Origin: Haplomitrium mnioides
Taxonomy: Eukaryota; Marchantiophyta; Haplomitriopsida; Calobryales
Length of the DNA: 46,912 nucleotides
Assembly: GCA_049999725.1 (NCBI GenBank)
Contig: JBNGIS010020630.1
Location: 1 to 46,912, forward strand
Direction of reading: 5' to 3'
Of the stretch, positions 10,490 to 22,454 are shown piece by piece. Numbering within the stretch: position 1 is the first letter of the stretch; each line of letters starts with the position of its first letter. Made by a program: the position numbers and the translations under genes. The notes under the pieces are model-generated. The model was not told the DNA's origin and did no database searches. It saw nothing but the letters and a program-made list of their open reading frames with translations.

Positions 10490-11640
10490 TCTTCACAGCC
10501 AAAACCCCCTCCAGCTATAAACCCAACCCTTGGTTCAACAACATTGCATGAGAAACATGATCGCAATGGCAACAAAATATCAAACAAGAGGTACCAACTA
10601 CATTCATTCAAGAAGCGCTTGAGGCTTGGAGAACATGCAGAAGGGAACTACATTGCACTTGGATAGCACAAAAACTCCCTCAATTCATCTTGGACAAGAA
10701 ACGCCAACAAAAGACAACTTCAGCTCTTTGAGCTCCCATGCTGGAAGAAATATGATGACAAGCTCTGACACTTTGCATTAGTCACACATTACCACCCCGA
10801 GACCAATAGCAAACCCACAACAAATTTCTTCACCAGTGGAGAGGTTCGAGCTACAATCAAGAAGCTACACAATAAAGCCTATAACTCCTTAGAAGCTCAA
10901 CAACAAATAGGGCTTTGGGAGCATCACTCAATGATTGACCACCTGGCTACCATCCTCATCATCATTGAACAACACAGACATTTTGGAGGTCTATACTACT
11001 GTTTTGTAGATTTCTAGAAGGCCATTGACTCAATACCACACAACAAATTTTGGTTAAGATTGCATGAGTTACACCTACCAACTGACTAGATCACGACCAT
11101 TAAGATCCTATATGAAGAAGTTTTGGAATGTGTCCATACCTATTAGGGTCTATCAAAGCCTATCCATTGCAACATCAATATCAAGCAAGGCTGCCACTTT
11201 CTCCCACCTTGTTTTGTCTATTCACTGACAAACTGGAGATAATATTGGTCAACATGGGAGCCTCTACCCCAAATTTGCTAACCCATACCATTGGCATTCT
11301 CTTGTATGCAAATGATGTTGTGCTAATGTCAACAACAAGCGTTGGACTTCAACAACACTTAAAACCACTAGACCAATTCTGTAGCCAATCTGGTATGACT
11401 CTCAAAATGAAAAAAACCAAGGTCCTGGTCTTTGGAAAATGGCTTACCACAACACAGAGGGACGGTTTTAAGTTCAGAGACAAGACAATGTCAAAGTGAT
11501 GAACCAATACACATATTTGAGGATACCAATATATAACCAGAGAAGATAGGGTTCTAGATCTGAACGCATGATTACAACAGGTTTTGTCAACTTATGCCAA
11601 ATGAATAGTTGGTGCAAGACAAAAGATATATGGCACATAC
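10490..11640 (+). pseudogene. LINE (non-LTR) reverse-transcriptase fragment, + strand
   Basis: The blocks occur in order: IKKLHNKAYNSLEAQQ near 10857, IIEQHRHFGGLYYCFVDF then KAIDSIPHNKFWLRLHEL (about 10960-11080), LPLSPTLFCLFTDKLE (about 11200), and ILLYANDVVLMS (about 11300) followed by FCSQSGMTLKMKKTKVLVFG. These match non-LTR RT domains: the fingers block YxCFVDFxKAFDxVPR, GCPLSPTLF, and the catalytic YADD. Here YADD reads YAND, so one catalytic Asp is lost. Stops occur in the first half. There is no endonuclease domain I can recognise and no poly-A tail at the end, so it is a truncated internal piece. Confidence 0.8.
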
Positions 11641-11668
11641 CCATAAGAATCAATGCATCTAGGTGTAC

Positions 11669-12780
11669 TTAATTTCCTAGTCGCTTAAAAATATTCTTTG
11701 TGGACTGTGATGTGGTTTGAGCATGCGGATTCCACAAACCACTTGACTTCATTATTGTTCTGTCTTTGATGTGCAACATAGGAGCACCAGTCTTGCATAA
11801 CAAACAATATCTCATTTTTGTCTTGTTGAAACCTGCATAGTTCCCTTGCATTATGTTGTTCCTCATGTTATTTTGTTTTTTATAACAGTCCTTTGCCATA
11901 TGACCTCGTTTGTCTCAACAACAAAAAAGTCTATACCTAGATTTTGTTGTTGGCTTTCATGTCCTTGATTACTCCCCTTGACTTTGATCTTATCTCTGCC
12001 ACCGTGTCGATTTGACTATGAATGTTGTTGTTGATTTTGTTCACTATCGCTTGAGCAACCTCTTCCAAAGCTATTCCTTTGATAACTTTTGTCTTTGCCT
12101 CTACCTCTATTAGAGGAGAAGGCTTTCTCTTGGTTGCCTCGACTACTTGTTACTCCTCCTCCAATGTCAAGTTCCTCTGTGACTGAAACTTTGATGAGTT
12201 GTGAGAAGAATTAGGTTCCTTCCATTGTTTTAAGACTTACAAATGTTTTCAACTCTTAGTACTCTTTGCCCAACCCATTCATGCAAACTGCTACCATGGC
12301 ACTCTCCTTCACATCCTCTTTTGCATTTTCCACCTATTCAGCTAGTGATTTTATCTTCGAGACAAAGGCATTTATATTTGGTTTCTCTTCTGCAGATTGA
12401 AAAATTCCATCAGCGGTATTAGCTTCCTTGCATTTGACATGCCTGTATGCTTCTCTTTTAGGACATTCCAAGCTTTCTAGGGTGTCTTTGCTGTAGATGC
12501 ATAGCCCATCATTTTATCATCGACATTGATGGTGAGCAAGTATAGCAGTTTGTGCTTTTTCTCAATGTGGGTATTGAAAACTTGCATTACCTACCCAAAT
12601 AGAGCTGGTCCTAACATAGGCTCTATTTCATCACCTGTGATGAAGACCCAAAAACCTCTACCTTTAATGAAATTGGCCAAAAAATAGATTTGTGAAGCGC
12701 AAAGATCAAAATAACAAGTTGCCAGGTTTGCGAATGAGAAGCAACCATGAATCAATCCATGCTCTTCTTCAATTCTTCTT
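11669..12780 (-). pseudogene. Copia-2 gag remnant
   Basis: On the - strand NINAFVSKIKSLAE and VENAKEDVKESAMVAVCMN then GLGKEY (about 12380-12260) match the UBN2 domain of Copia Gag. A Gly/Arg-rich stretch follows (RGRGKDKSYQRNSFGRGC, about 12110-12050), then a CCHC knuckle with the end KRGHMAKDCYKKQNN (about 11905-11865). One knuckle Cys is replaced by TGA. The upstream frame 13064-12780 is probably leader and gag N terminus, which I cannot align. Different in detail from Copia-1 gag, so a separate family. Confidence 0.7.
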
Positions 12781-13107
12781 CAACAAACAAAAAATCTCCT
12801 TGTCCTCTTACAATTGCTCTCGTCACTCCTTTGAAAGTGCTTGCTCACTCCTTCAAAAAATCTAAAGGCACTACCGTGACAATCAAAAACTAGTTGATCT
12901 CGTTCCCTTCCTCCATCATGAACTTTTGCTCTAAAATTGATGCTCCATCTTGGCGACTTCTGTTTGATTAGAGAACACTTGCTATTTTTTTTCATAGCCA
13001 CAATGCTCTTCAATGGAGCCAAAAAATAGAGGTCTATTTTCTTCCCTTGTTTTGTCTTTCTCAAAATTGTTGTGCTCTACAGTATCACTTCTTTTTTTCT
13101 TGAACTT

Positions 13108-13119
13108 GCTCTGATATCA
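13108..13119 (-). other. Copia-2 primer-binding site
   Basis: The - strand reads TGATATCAGAGC. The standard plant Copia PBS, complementary to the 3' end of initiator tRNA-Met, is TGGTATCAGAGC, so there is one change. It abuts an LTR end (ACA on the - strand) directly at 13120. Confidence 0.75.
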
Positions 13120-13390
13120 TGTTAAAACGCTTCATACATAATCAACTTAGATAAAGAAGGAGATTTGCATGAACACTTTCTTCACTCCTATGACAACAAT
13201 CATGGTGTAAACTACAAAGGGCACTAGTGCCAATACGGGCCTCTAAATCTACCCCCATACATCTTAGTTGACAATAGAAAAAGAAACCCTAACATTAAGC
13301 TGAGACTAAGGGGCCGTCATATCATCTTCGCAACTTATGTGAGCTTGTAACCTCATTAGTAGGCTAAGTCTTGTGAATATAAGGCAAGCA
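13120..13390 (-). repeat. Copia-2 5' LTR (upper limit uncertain)
   Basis: Begins TGTTAAAACGC in + orientation, so on the - strand it ends in ...ACA immediately before the PBS. A TATATTC-like box lies near 13375 on the - strand. There is no partner LTR in the window to fix the other end. Confidence 0.5.
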
Positions 13391-15096
13391 AGTCCTTTAT
13401 GTCCTCATCTTGAACAATTACTAAATAGGGATATAATATTGTCGCTAAGAACATTGGTAATTTGAGACTTTATAGTCTTCCAAGTTTTTGCAAGTCGAAC
13501 AAGATCAAAACTATAGCCAATTTTGGAGAGGTGTATGCTCTTGTGCATTGTGCAACCTCAATAGTTTGACAAGATGACCGAGATTGGTGTGGAGTTGTAT
13601 CCTAGCCCCACACCTTCAACTATTGCCCAAGGGATAGGTTGTCGGTCTCCAACAATATGGAGTCTACCATTGCATATGTACGTTGTCTTCCCTTATACCC
13701 ATGCTTCTTGTACTTTCCTTTTCTCCTCTAGGAGACATTTTATCCATGAGAGAGCTAAAACTTTGTGCATCGCCAATTTCAACTCCTAGAAGGTTCACCT
13801 CTTTTTCAAGAGCTAAAGGTGATCTATGTGCAACTTGAATTGAATATTGATAGGTCTTTCTTTGTATGAGCCATCTTTCAAGGAGGAAATGACACCACTC
13901 TCCTCAAATCATAGAAAATCAAATCCTATTGCCTTCTACCAATGGAGGAGACACTACCCAACTTGGTATGAGGCTATAGGAAAAATGATGCAAGCTTGGT
14001 GATGATTCTGGTGCGTTCTTTTGGTAATGTAAGGAAGACATTATTCAAGTGCAATGTTAGGAAGTGTGGTGCACTCTATTTATTGTAGTCTATAATAATG
14101 TGAGTTTTGTGTAGTATTGGTGGTGACAATTTTGTTGAGGATTGGCGCTAACTATTCTACTCTATAGTTGGTGTGCATGTTTGTTGGTGTTGTTGGTGAG
14201 GTTGCATGTGGTGTGAGGCTTTCAATTGGTGTAGATATTTCTTCAATGGATTGTATTGTGCTAGAGAGAAACAACAAGCATGCCTAATGAGGATCCAACA
14301 CATGTAGAGAGGCGATTGCTACATCTGGTAAAGACAAACAAGTATAGAAAACATTTGATTTACTAAGATATATAAACTTGTTAGTTAAAGCCACTTGTCT
14401 ATAGTAGTTGTAGTTGGTGCTAAGGTGGCGAGTAGAGAGACTTGCTACTTGCATTTAGCTATTGCTAGTTGAGAGTAGAAATTGCAGTATAGTCTGAGTG
14501 GATGAGACTTGTAAGTGTCTAAGGTCTAAACATTAAAACAAAACTTTTAAGTGTTGGAAGAGCGCATCTCGCATAGGGTTCCTCAAAGATCCAACACATG
14601 CACACATATATATTAACTATAGAGAGGAGTTTAAAAACCTAAACCCTCATCTAAGCCCAAGATTGATACGTGTTTAAACCTACGATAAAGCTTGATAACT
14701 AAAACGAATTCAATTTCTCAAAGGAACAATAGTGGTGTATTTTTCTGGGTTGCATGTATGTGTTGGTAGAGTGTGAACAGTAAGTAGTAGTTGAAAGAGA
14801 GTGTGTGCGGTAGATAAGGTCTAAAGTGCGCAAGCTCAAAGCTTTGGCCCTCCAACTTAAGGTCTCTTACACATGTTTACCGCCTCTCTCCACCTCTTAC
14901 ACTTGAATATGTCTTGATTTGGGGAGAGGGAATTGGCACAAGGTAAAGTGTATTGGAAGAGTTCATATGCTATTCACGTGCATCATTCTTGTTGGACCTA
15001 CAAAACCTATGTATTGTGAAGCTAGAGACTTCGTCGATTTCTCCTAATGTGACTTTGATGTTGAGTGCACATTGAACATAAGAGGTAGGTTGAAGT
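13391..15096. other. No recognised feature
   Basis: Mixed-composition sequence with many short open frames and frequent stops. TGTTGGAAGAG near 14550 looks like a possible LTR start but I found no partner. No domain, RNA gene or tandem repeat was identified. Confidence 0.4.
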
Positions 15097-15420
15097 GTGG
15101 CTGCAATCATCAATACACAACAAAATCTACAAAGCCTACCAAACATAAGTGCTCAATACAAAAATATATTGGAATTATCCACTCTTTACTCCAAATGTTC
15201 TCACACAAAACACTCTTGCTCTCACCTTTCTAACTTTCAACAAACTTATCACTCTATGAAAAACCACTCCTCAAGTGCTTGCCCTTCAATGAGTCTTCAA
15301 AGTAGCTCCTTCAAGAGCTTTGCAAGGTGCTTCTCCCAAGGTCTCTCACAACTCTCAAGTCTCAGGTCTAAAACGAAAACCAAGTCCCTTTCCTCTCTTC
15401 TCCTCTCTCCTGTATACTAG
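15097..15420 (+). other. 107-codon Ser-rich open frame, function unknown
   Basis: The frame is very rich in Ser, Leu, Lys, Gln and His (for example NISAQYKNILELSTLYSK and SSSFKSFARCFSQGLSQ). The composition follows the CA/CT-rich DNA, and I recognise no domain. It may be part of an LTR or untranslated leader rather than a gene. No ribosome, splice or polyadenylation context helps decide. Confidence 0.25.
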
Positions 15421-18400
15421 TCTAGATAATTAACAAGAGTAAAACTATATATTCTATCACCATAGGTAAAGAATCCATGGTGATTATCTCCCAAATTATT
15501 AAATCCTCAAAGTGCTCTTCGAGTATCTCCACCTTTTGTTTTCTTCTTCAAGAAGAAGATTCTCATTTGGAGCTTCTCTTGTCCAAGAATCTCAAAAATT
15601 GATCTAATACTTTTCGGCCTTGTATTTGTACCTACAAGCAGTTCCTCATATGATATTTCGAGAACCATTCAAAGAATAAGTCAAAGAATAATTTGACTTT
15701 TCTCCTCTTTAGCCTATTCTAGAAGAATCTCTATAAAGTTCTTAATACTTATTCAATTTGCCTCTATTATGCCTTGTTGGAAATCTTGTCAAGCAATATT
15801 TTTATTTATATAAAAATATTTTTATTTTATAATCCTTAGATACTCTCTATTTTGACTTTTCTACAGATTTTTTTGGTAACTTTGATCGGTTATAACTTCC
15901 GGATTGAAAGAGTTTTTTCACTTTTGTAAATTTCAACTACTTATCTAAGAAAAAATATATTCTCTTATAACATATCAGCTTCTTAAAATTTCTAATAAGA
16001 ATACAATTTACTCTGTACTCAAATTTGCACACATTGAAGAAATCCGATCAAATCTAAGTTTCTCCTAATAACTTCTAAGTATTCTCCATACTTCATCACA
16101 ATGCATCCTATTCTATGAGAGGGGTATAAGCACATTGAATGATTCACAAAACCATCCCATGCCTTCACAGTACATAGTGATATATTTGGCTCCTCCATGA
16201 GGTATAGTTTGACCCTCTATCAGTTGTTAGTAGATGGTCTCCTTGATCTGCCCAAAATTCGGTAGCACACTCCCCTACTAAGGTAGCTTCCCTTTCTTTG
16301 TGAGGATTTGGTCAAAGTTGGTCTTCTTATCCCTTGTCTTCTCTCTCCTTTTTGAGTATGTGGGTCAACCAACATAGGTTGTGTGGTGGGATATTAAGGT
16401 AATACAAATTGAGAATGAGTGATAATATAAATAAGATTGCACTGGTTTAAATAATTACAAAAAATGCATTCCAAGTTTTGTTCCATAGTCTAGTGGAAAA
16501 AGTTATTCAATCAATTGAATGGGCTCTACACAATCCACAACATTATCATAGTCTGTTATGCCATTATGCTCATCTTACATGTGTTTTTTTTGTTCATGAG
16601 AGTTGATTTCAGATAGTAAAGGGTGTAAGAGCTACGATTCAAGAGCTATGGGTGCAAGCAGAGCTCTTGAGGGACCTTTGCTCACCATTACAATTTGAGA
16701 GATCATAGAGTGGAATCATTGTGCACCTTCTATGTAGAATAATTTTTACTAGAAAATAAGATATTGTTGGGATAAGGAATCAAATGGATCTTTTTGTTGA
16801 AAAAGCATTTTGAAATGTGGTAGTCATATAATATGCAAGAAATAGTGCAAATTAACATGGAATATTGTAGAAAGCCTCTACTTCCATAAGTGTTGGTTTT
16901 TCTAGCTTTTGGTGAGTGCATTCTCTTGTCGAGTCAACTTTGTTAGAAGTAGATATTTGACTTTTCATTGATTTGTTGATGATGTCTTTGAACATAGAAA
17001 TTTGATTTCTTAATTGAACCTATTTTGTATAGTTGTCTCCCTAATGCTCCCTCATCTCCAATTTTTTGAGCTATAGTGGAAGGATAACATAGCACATTTC
17101 TTAATTGAGTTATTAAGTGCTCAAAGCAAGCCTTCTTTTTGGCCCATTCTTGTTGCCTTTGCCTTCATCAAGTAATGAAGACTTGCCTAGTTCCTTTTCT
17201 TCATCAAAGGTTGTAGGGATCTCCTTTCTCCATCGCATGTAGTAGAGTTCTCTTTTCTTTATTAAGGGATGTAGGGGTCATCTTTTCTTCATGGAAATTG
17301 CAGAGCTTGGGCCTTCATTGAGCAATGTAAGATGCAAGGTTGTAGATATCTTGGTTTAATAAATGCATGTCTTGAACCTCTATCATGTAGATTTTGATCC
17401 TTTTCTAGTCTTCCTTATTTGAACATTCTTTGTGTTCTAAATTGCATAACTCCTCAATTGGTTCCCAACTTTAGCATATTTATCAATTATTTCTACTCAT
17501 ACACAATAATTGTGAGAGGTCAATGGGTATGGAGACATGTGCCATTGGTTCCAAAAAATGTGTGATTTTCTAGCAAGTGAGTTGGACCCATTCATCCCTC
17601 AAACTACATGGGTAAGACGAGGCAAATGGGGCTTGGGGAGTGCACAACAAATGCTTGGTCAGCACAAAATATATGGGATGCAAACTTGGCTCTTCACATT
17701 TCACATCAAAGACTCATTGAGAGTACATGATAGCAATTTTTTAGAGAGAATTCTACATAATCACTAGATCAACTAGAGTTTAGGGTGAATACCAATGGGG
17801 TGTAAGAACATCTAGGCCTCTTTGATATGTCCTAGATAAAGAGACTCCTATTTTGTGTAATTTATGTTCCCTCTCCCTTCATCAAGCATGAGAGTTTGCA
17901 AGCATGCTTGCCTACATCAAAATGAGAGAAAATTTTGTTTGATTACCTTACCACCTCTATTTTTCTTCTTAAGCACTATAGGATGCAAGCAAAAGTTGGG
18001 ATTGAAAAGAGTATAGAGCATATGATTGTTTTGGTAGAAAGCTATGTTGGACGTCAGAGGGTGTAAAATGTGTACTGACATTGGGAATGAGTAAAACTTG
18101 TAATGCAAATTTGACTAGAAAAATCTTTTGTGAGAGTATAAATGGGCATAAAAGTTGTAGGGGGTAGTGAACAAAGATTTGGTTTGGTTCATGGTGTAGA
18201 GAGTTTGTGATTCTTGGAAAAGCCATGGCAATGTTGAACTTCCATTTTCAAAAGAGTATGGTTAGATTAATTGAACCTCTAAGTGTCAAATGAGTAGACT
18301 AGAGTTTTGTGGATAGAGATGGGAACGGATTGGAAGAGTGGAGGCAATGATTTAATGCCATGGGAATAAATGAATTCATTTTCAAAAATCATGAAATTGA

Positions 18401-18814
18401 TCCAAGTCTCAAAATAGAGCAAAGTATGTGCCATAGGTGGTCAATTGCTGCCCTATTTAGGGTTGAGATGAAGGGGCAGCCAACCTTGTTTTGATTTGAG
18501 GGGCTGCATCATTGTTTTTTAAGTTGGAAAGTGATGACATAGTAACTCAAATGACAATAAAGAAAATGGGGGTTAGACATCTTCTCCAAGCTCTTACATG
18601 GTTAATGACAAAGAAGTAAATGGCTTGGCTGATCTCAATGGAAATTTTGTTTGTCCTAAGGAATACGTGAATGTTGAGTGAGCTTGTTCATTAATGATTG
18701 GTGTATGGAGGTAAAAAGAGAGGAGACAAACACCAGAAAAAGGTGTGTGGCCACTTGTTATGTCATTTTTGTGTTTGTGTGAGATGGGGTTGCTATATTC
18801 TGAAGCATGTATGA
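15421..18814. other. No recognised feature; weak degenerate repeats near 17150-17350
   Basis: AT-rich, with no identifiable coding segment. Between about 17150 and 17350 phrases like CTTCATCAA and ATGTAGGG return several times at irregular spacing, a worn tandem repeat at best. The open frame 17537-17767 has no recognisable domain. Confidence 0.35.
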
Positions 18815-19240
18815 CTACGAGGTAGGTACGTGCTTGAATGTCACAAAGTGGATATTTTCTCCATCAAGTCTATATGTGGTTGTTCTATATGGTAACTGGA
18901 CACACGAACAAATGGCAAGAAGTGTGTTTTGTTGTGGACGGTGTAGGCTAAACTGATTTCTCATAAGACAATGACTAGATTGAATGGGAATAGTGGTCGT
19001 TATATAGGATGCTATGTTTCTGCTTACTAAAGGAGGTGTTTCTCTGTACATATGAAAAAAATTTAAAGTAAACAAGTTCAAGCTATGGTTTTCTTGAATA
19101 TTTCTTAGCTCATGGTATGAGGGGGTTGAGGAATGAGTCATCCTTGCCCTTTCTAAATTAGCCATACATGCACTTTCTTCTCCCAAGTCGTGGAACCTAT
19201 TCATTGTGTGCATGTAATCTAACCCTAATAACTTTTCCAT
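18815..19240 (-). other. 141-codon open frame, unidentified
   Basis: One of the longer open frames outside recognised elements. It begins MEKLLGLDYMHTM and has a varied composition, with no transmembrane run, zinc pattern or motif I know. There is no intron or promoter evidence and no second copy in the window. It may be chance or a decayed exon. Confidence 0.25.
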
Positions 19241-21786
19241 TATTAGTAATGATCAAAATCGTTATTCAATCATCTAGAAACCCAAACCAAATAATGTGTT
19301 AGCTAGTGAGCTTGTCTACAAATATCCCGACCTATACCTCCTTTGTCCCTACTTGAAAAGACCAAAAAAAGAGATTCCTTTGCAAGAATTCTGTAAACTA
19401 AACAAGAACAAAAGCTATTCTATTTAAGCATCTCTTACAAATACATAACATGGGTTCAGTTCCTATCCCAAATAGAGCTACAATACACTAGTAATCATAT
19501 GCATATTCTTGTCACAAGGATCTTGTATTATAAACAAGGAATTCCATTACCAAAGTGACTAGTATTTTCAGCAATTGACCATTATATGACAAGTGAGAAA
19601 GCAACATATGCACCATCATTCTTACAAACCTTGTCCTTCAAAGCTAGCATTTTCTTCCAACTAGACTTAAACATGACTCAACCCCAAACCACCATACTTC
19701 AAGCAAACAAAACAACCTTTCCCCCTACCTATTGAATGATAAAACAATGATAATGGCACCATTGCCTCTTTCCATACATGTTCTATAGTTTTTGCTATGT
19801 GTGTGAATTTGTGACTGAACGAAGTTTTTTAAGCATATATGTCTAGCCATGACATTCTCTTAGATGGCTTAGTAGTGTGGGATGTCAGAAAACCAGTTCC
19901 TTTTTAGTGTGTAGGTGGAGGTCATTGATACCTTTTATAAGCTTGCAACTTGGATTTCCATTGATACCTTTAGCTATGAGGACATATTTGTTGTATCTAG
20001 ATATAGAGTAAGATGATAAATGTTGAGGTAGCTATTCCATTTTATATTTCTAACTACCATTGTTTTTCCATTGTGTGCATTGCATTGCCTATCAGTAAGT
20101 AGTTTGGGAAGTTCAGCTCAAATGCATTCCCTTGCTTTCGAGTGAGTAGCTTGCATAGTTCAATTCAATTGAGTTTTTTTTTTCTTATATGCCTTACTTT
20201 GCCTTAATTTCTTTGTTTTTCCTTGAGTTAGATCACCTTGTCTTGGTTGCATTCTATGACAATGAGTAGTTGCCACCTACAAATCATATTATAAGTATTT
20301 CTATAAATCCAAAAAAGACCAAAAAACAACTACACTTTGAAGTAATTTCTTCATATTGTTTTTGCATCTTTTGCTTACATGTACTCAAGTCTTTGGAATA
20401 TCACAACCTAGGTGTGCCACAATTTTATTTCTTCTTCGCTGCTTGCTTGTGAGTGAAGAATGTTGTTGCCTTCCAATATCGCCTCTTTTCTTCTTTGTGT
20501 TATCTCAATAGTGTACTTTTAGAAGAGCTAATTCTTGTTGTTAAGGAGAGAAAAAAGTTAGTTTTAGGTGTATGAAGCATTCTACTTCAACGCCTTGACT
20601 TTCTAGAATTGAGAAATGTGATCGTCATTGTCTTCTTCCCCTATTGATTTGTCAGACAAATTTCCACCTTTCCATTGCAACTTTATGAAGCCTAGTAGTT
20701 TCACTAACATCTTATAGTAGTTTCCCAAAGCTCTCATATAGTATTGTTCTGATATCCATTCCTAGAGCTCACTAATCTAATAACAATGGACAAAGTAGAT
20801 GCAAAATGAAATATGCTATTTTGAACCAAGAATTGCTACTAAATTCTTGTTTTATTTCGTACTCAAGAAATTTGATTTTCACACTTCAACTGAAAAAAAC
20901 CAAAATTTTGACATTTTTGATTTGTTTTTACCAAAATAATAATTTTCAACTTGCCATGTGCTTGATTCATGTATCCATTGTATTAAAAAAACAGTTTTAT
21001 ATGAAACATTTAACAACAAAAAGATCTTCAAATATTACCTTTAAAGAAGACAAGCATCAGGATATAGAATATTTACAAAACAAATCAAAACCTCACTAAT
21101 AATATTTTAATATTTCTCTTTTTTGAATGTATTTTCAATGAATTTTGTAGGTTTTAATAAGTGTAATGTGTTTTGAATATTATTGAGAGATGATGCATAG
21201 AATCGCACTAAAATCTTCATCTACAGTCTTCTAACATGTGTTTTTAGCTTCAAGCTACCAAAAGAAAAAGACCAAAAAAAAAAAAAAAGCTATGCTTGTA
21301 GAGACTTGCATAATTATATCTTCAAACATTATCTCTTTCAATCAAGATCAAATAGGGACTCCTATGCATGCATACACTCCATCTCTTATAGCTTAAATAC
21401 ATCTACTCCAAAAACAAAATCAAACAAGTGATTCGTTTGAGCAAAGAAATCACACTTCAAAATTTTTAACATATGTTCTTACATGATCAAAACAAAACAA
21501 ATACAGACTTGCATGTTTTGTCAAATACTCATTCATTCAAACTCAAACATCTATGCAAGCATGGACTTCCTTGCATACATCTTATACACTACATATTGTT
21601 TTATAAAAACAACTTATTCCTTTATATATGGATGTGATATTGAGCATGAACTTCAATACAAACAACATACACATTAAATGTTTTTTTTTCCCTAAAAGAT
21701 TATTCATTCAAACACATGCATTTCATTAAGCTTGGACTCGAACTGTTTTTGATGCCAAACACTTCAATTTACATAGAAATTTTACG
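19241..21786. other. No recognised feature
   Basis: AT-rich, with an A run at about 21274-21288 and short open frames only. It lies downstream (on the - strand) of the end of copy B, so it may include that gene's 3' flank. Confidence 0.4.
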
Positions 21787-22420
21787 TCACTCAACAACTT
21801 CTTTGTCAATCTTATCCTCCTAAAGACAAATGGCATTCTCCAGATCTATTGACTAAGAAGCATGAGCATCTACAACCATTGTTGAATCTTGTTGGAACTT
21901 CTAGTCTCCAAATAGCAACAAAGTCACTTAATGCACCTTATGTACCAAGAGGAACATCTTCCTTGTGAAAAGCATACACTATTTACGACTAAACGACATC
22001 TGATGGAAAAGACGTCATCATCAAAACATGCTACAGAATATAGATCAATTTTTGTCACTTATATTCCAATGTAATATGATTCTCCATTAGTCTAAGGGCA
22101 CAAACTAAGTATGTGCCGAACTCATTGCAAAGATCTAGAATCCATTCTTGCTAAAAAAAATGATGAATAGAAAATTTTAATTTTTAAAGTGTTTGTGGCT
22201 TTTGGTAAACATTAACAAAAGCATCATCTATTGGATACAAAAACGACACTCCAACTAAACACACTATGCTCTATTTGGCAAGAGTGACTAATTGCACTGT
22301 CCGATTGGAGACTAAATAACTTCAAGTTACGCATTCCTCTTTCAACATCGAGCTCATGATCCAATACTTGTAGGCATGCACAATTCTAGGACAACCAGAA
22401 TGATGAATATTTTCTTTGTT
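21787..22420 (-). pseudogene. Copy B: DNA amino-methyltransferase, QKP and motif I exon (decayed)
   Basis: Last exon of copy B, the counterpart of 4193-4823. An AG at 22422-22421 precedes it. On the - strand NVYQKPQT (YQKPQT at 22207-22190) is in frame with EWILDLCNEFGTYLVCALRL, with motif I at 22135-22109, followed by ITLEYK. Copy A has DWNLDLCSRLGTSFVCAFKL at the same place, so the two copies define the family pattern LDLC...GT..VCA..LM.N. In-frame stops follow EYK and again downstream. The tail ends EVVE and stop (TCA at 21787-21789 on +), the same terminus as copy A. The upstream half of the gene lies beyond the 6-kb insertion, at 28559 and above. Confidence 0.75.
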
Positions 22421-22454
22421 CTTGTAGCAATAATATAAAATATATGATCCACAA

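Larger units (their letters stand above)
11660..13390 (-). mobile_element. Copia-2 remnant: 5' LTR, PBS and gag
   Basis: On the - strand an LTR-like end is followed directly by a primer-binding site, an untranslated leader and a gag gene, then the sequence stops at about 11660 next to the LINE fragment. The pol part and the 3' LTR are missing, so this is the 5' portion of a truncated element. The far LTR limit is approximate. Confidence 0.65.
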
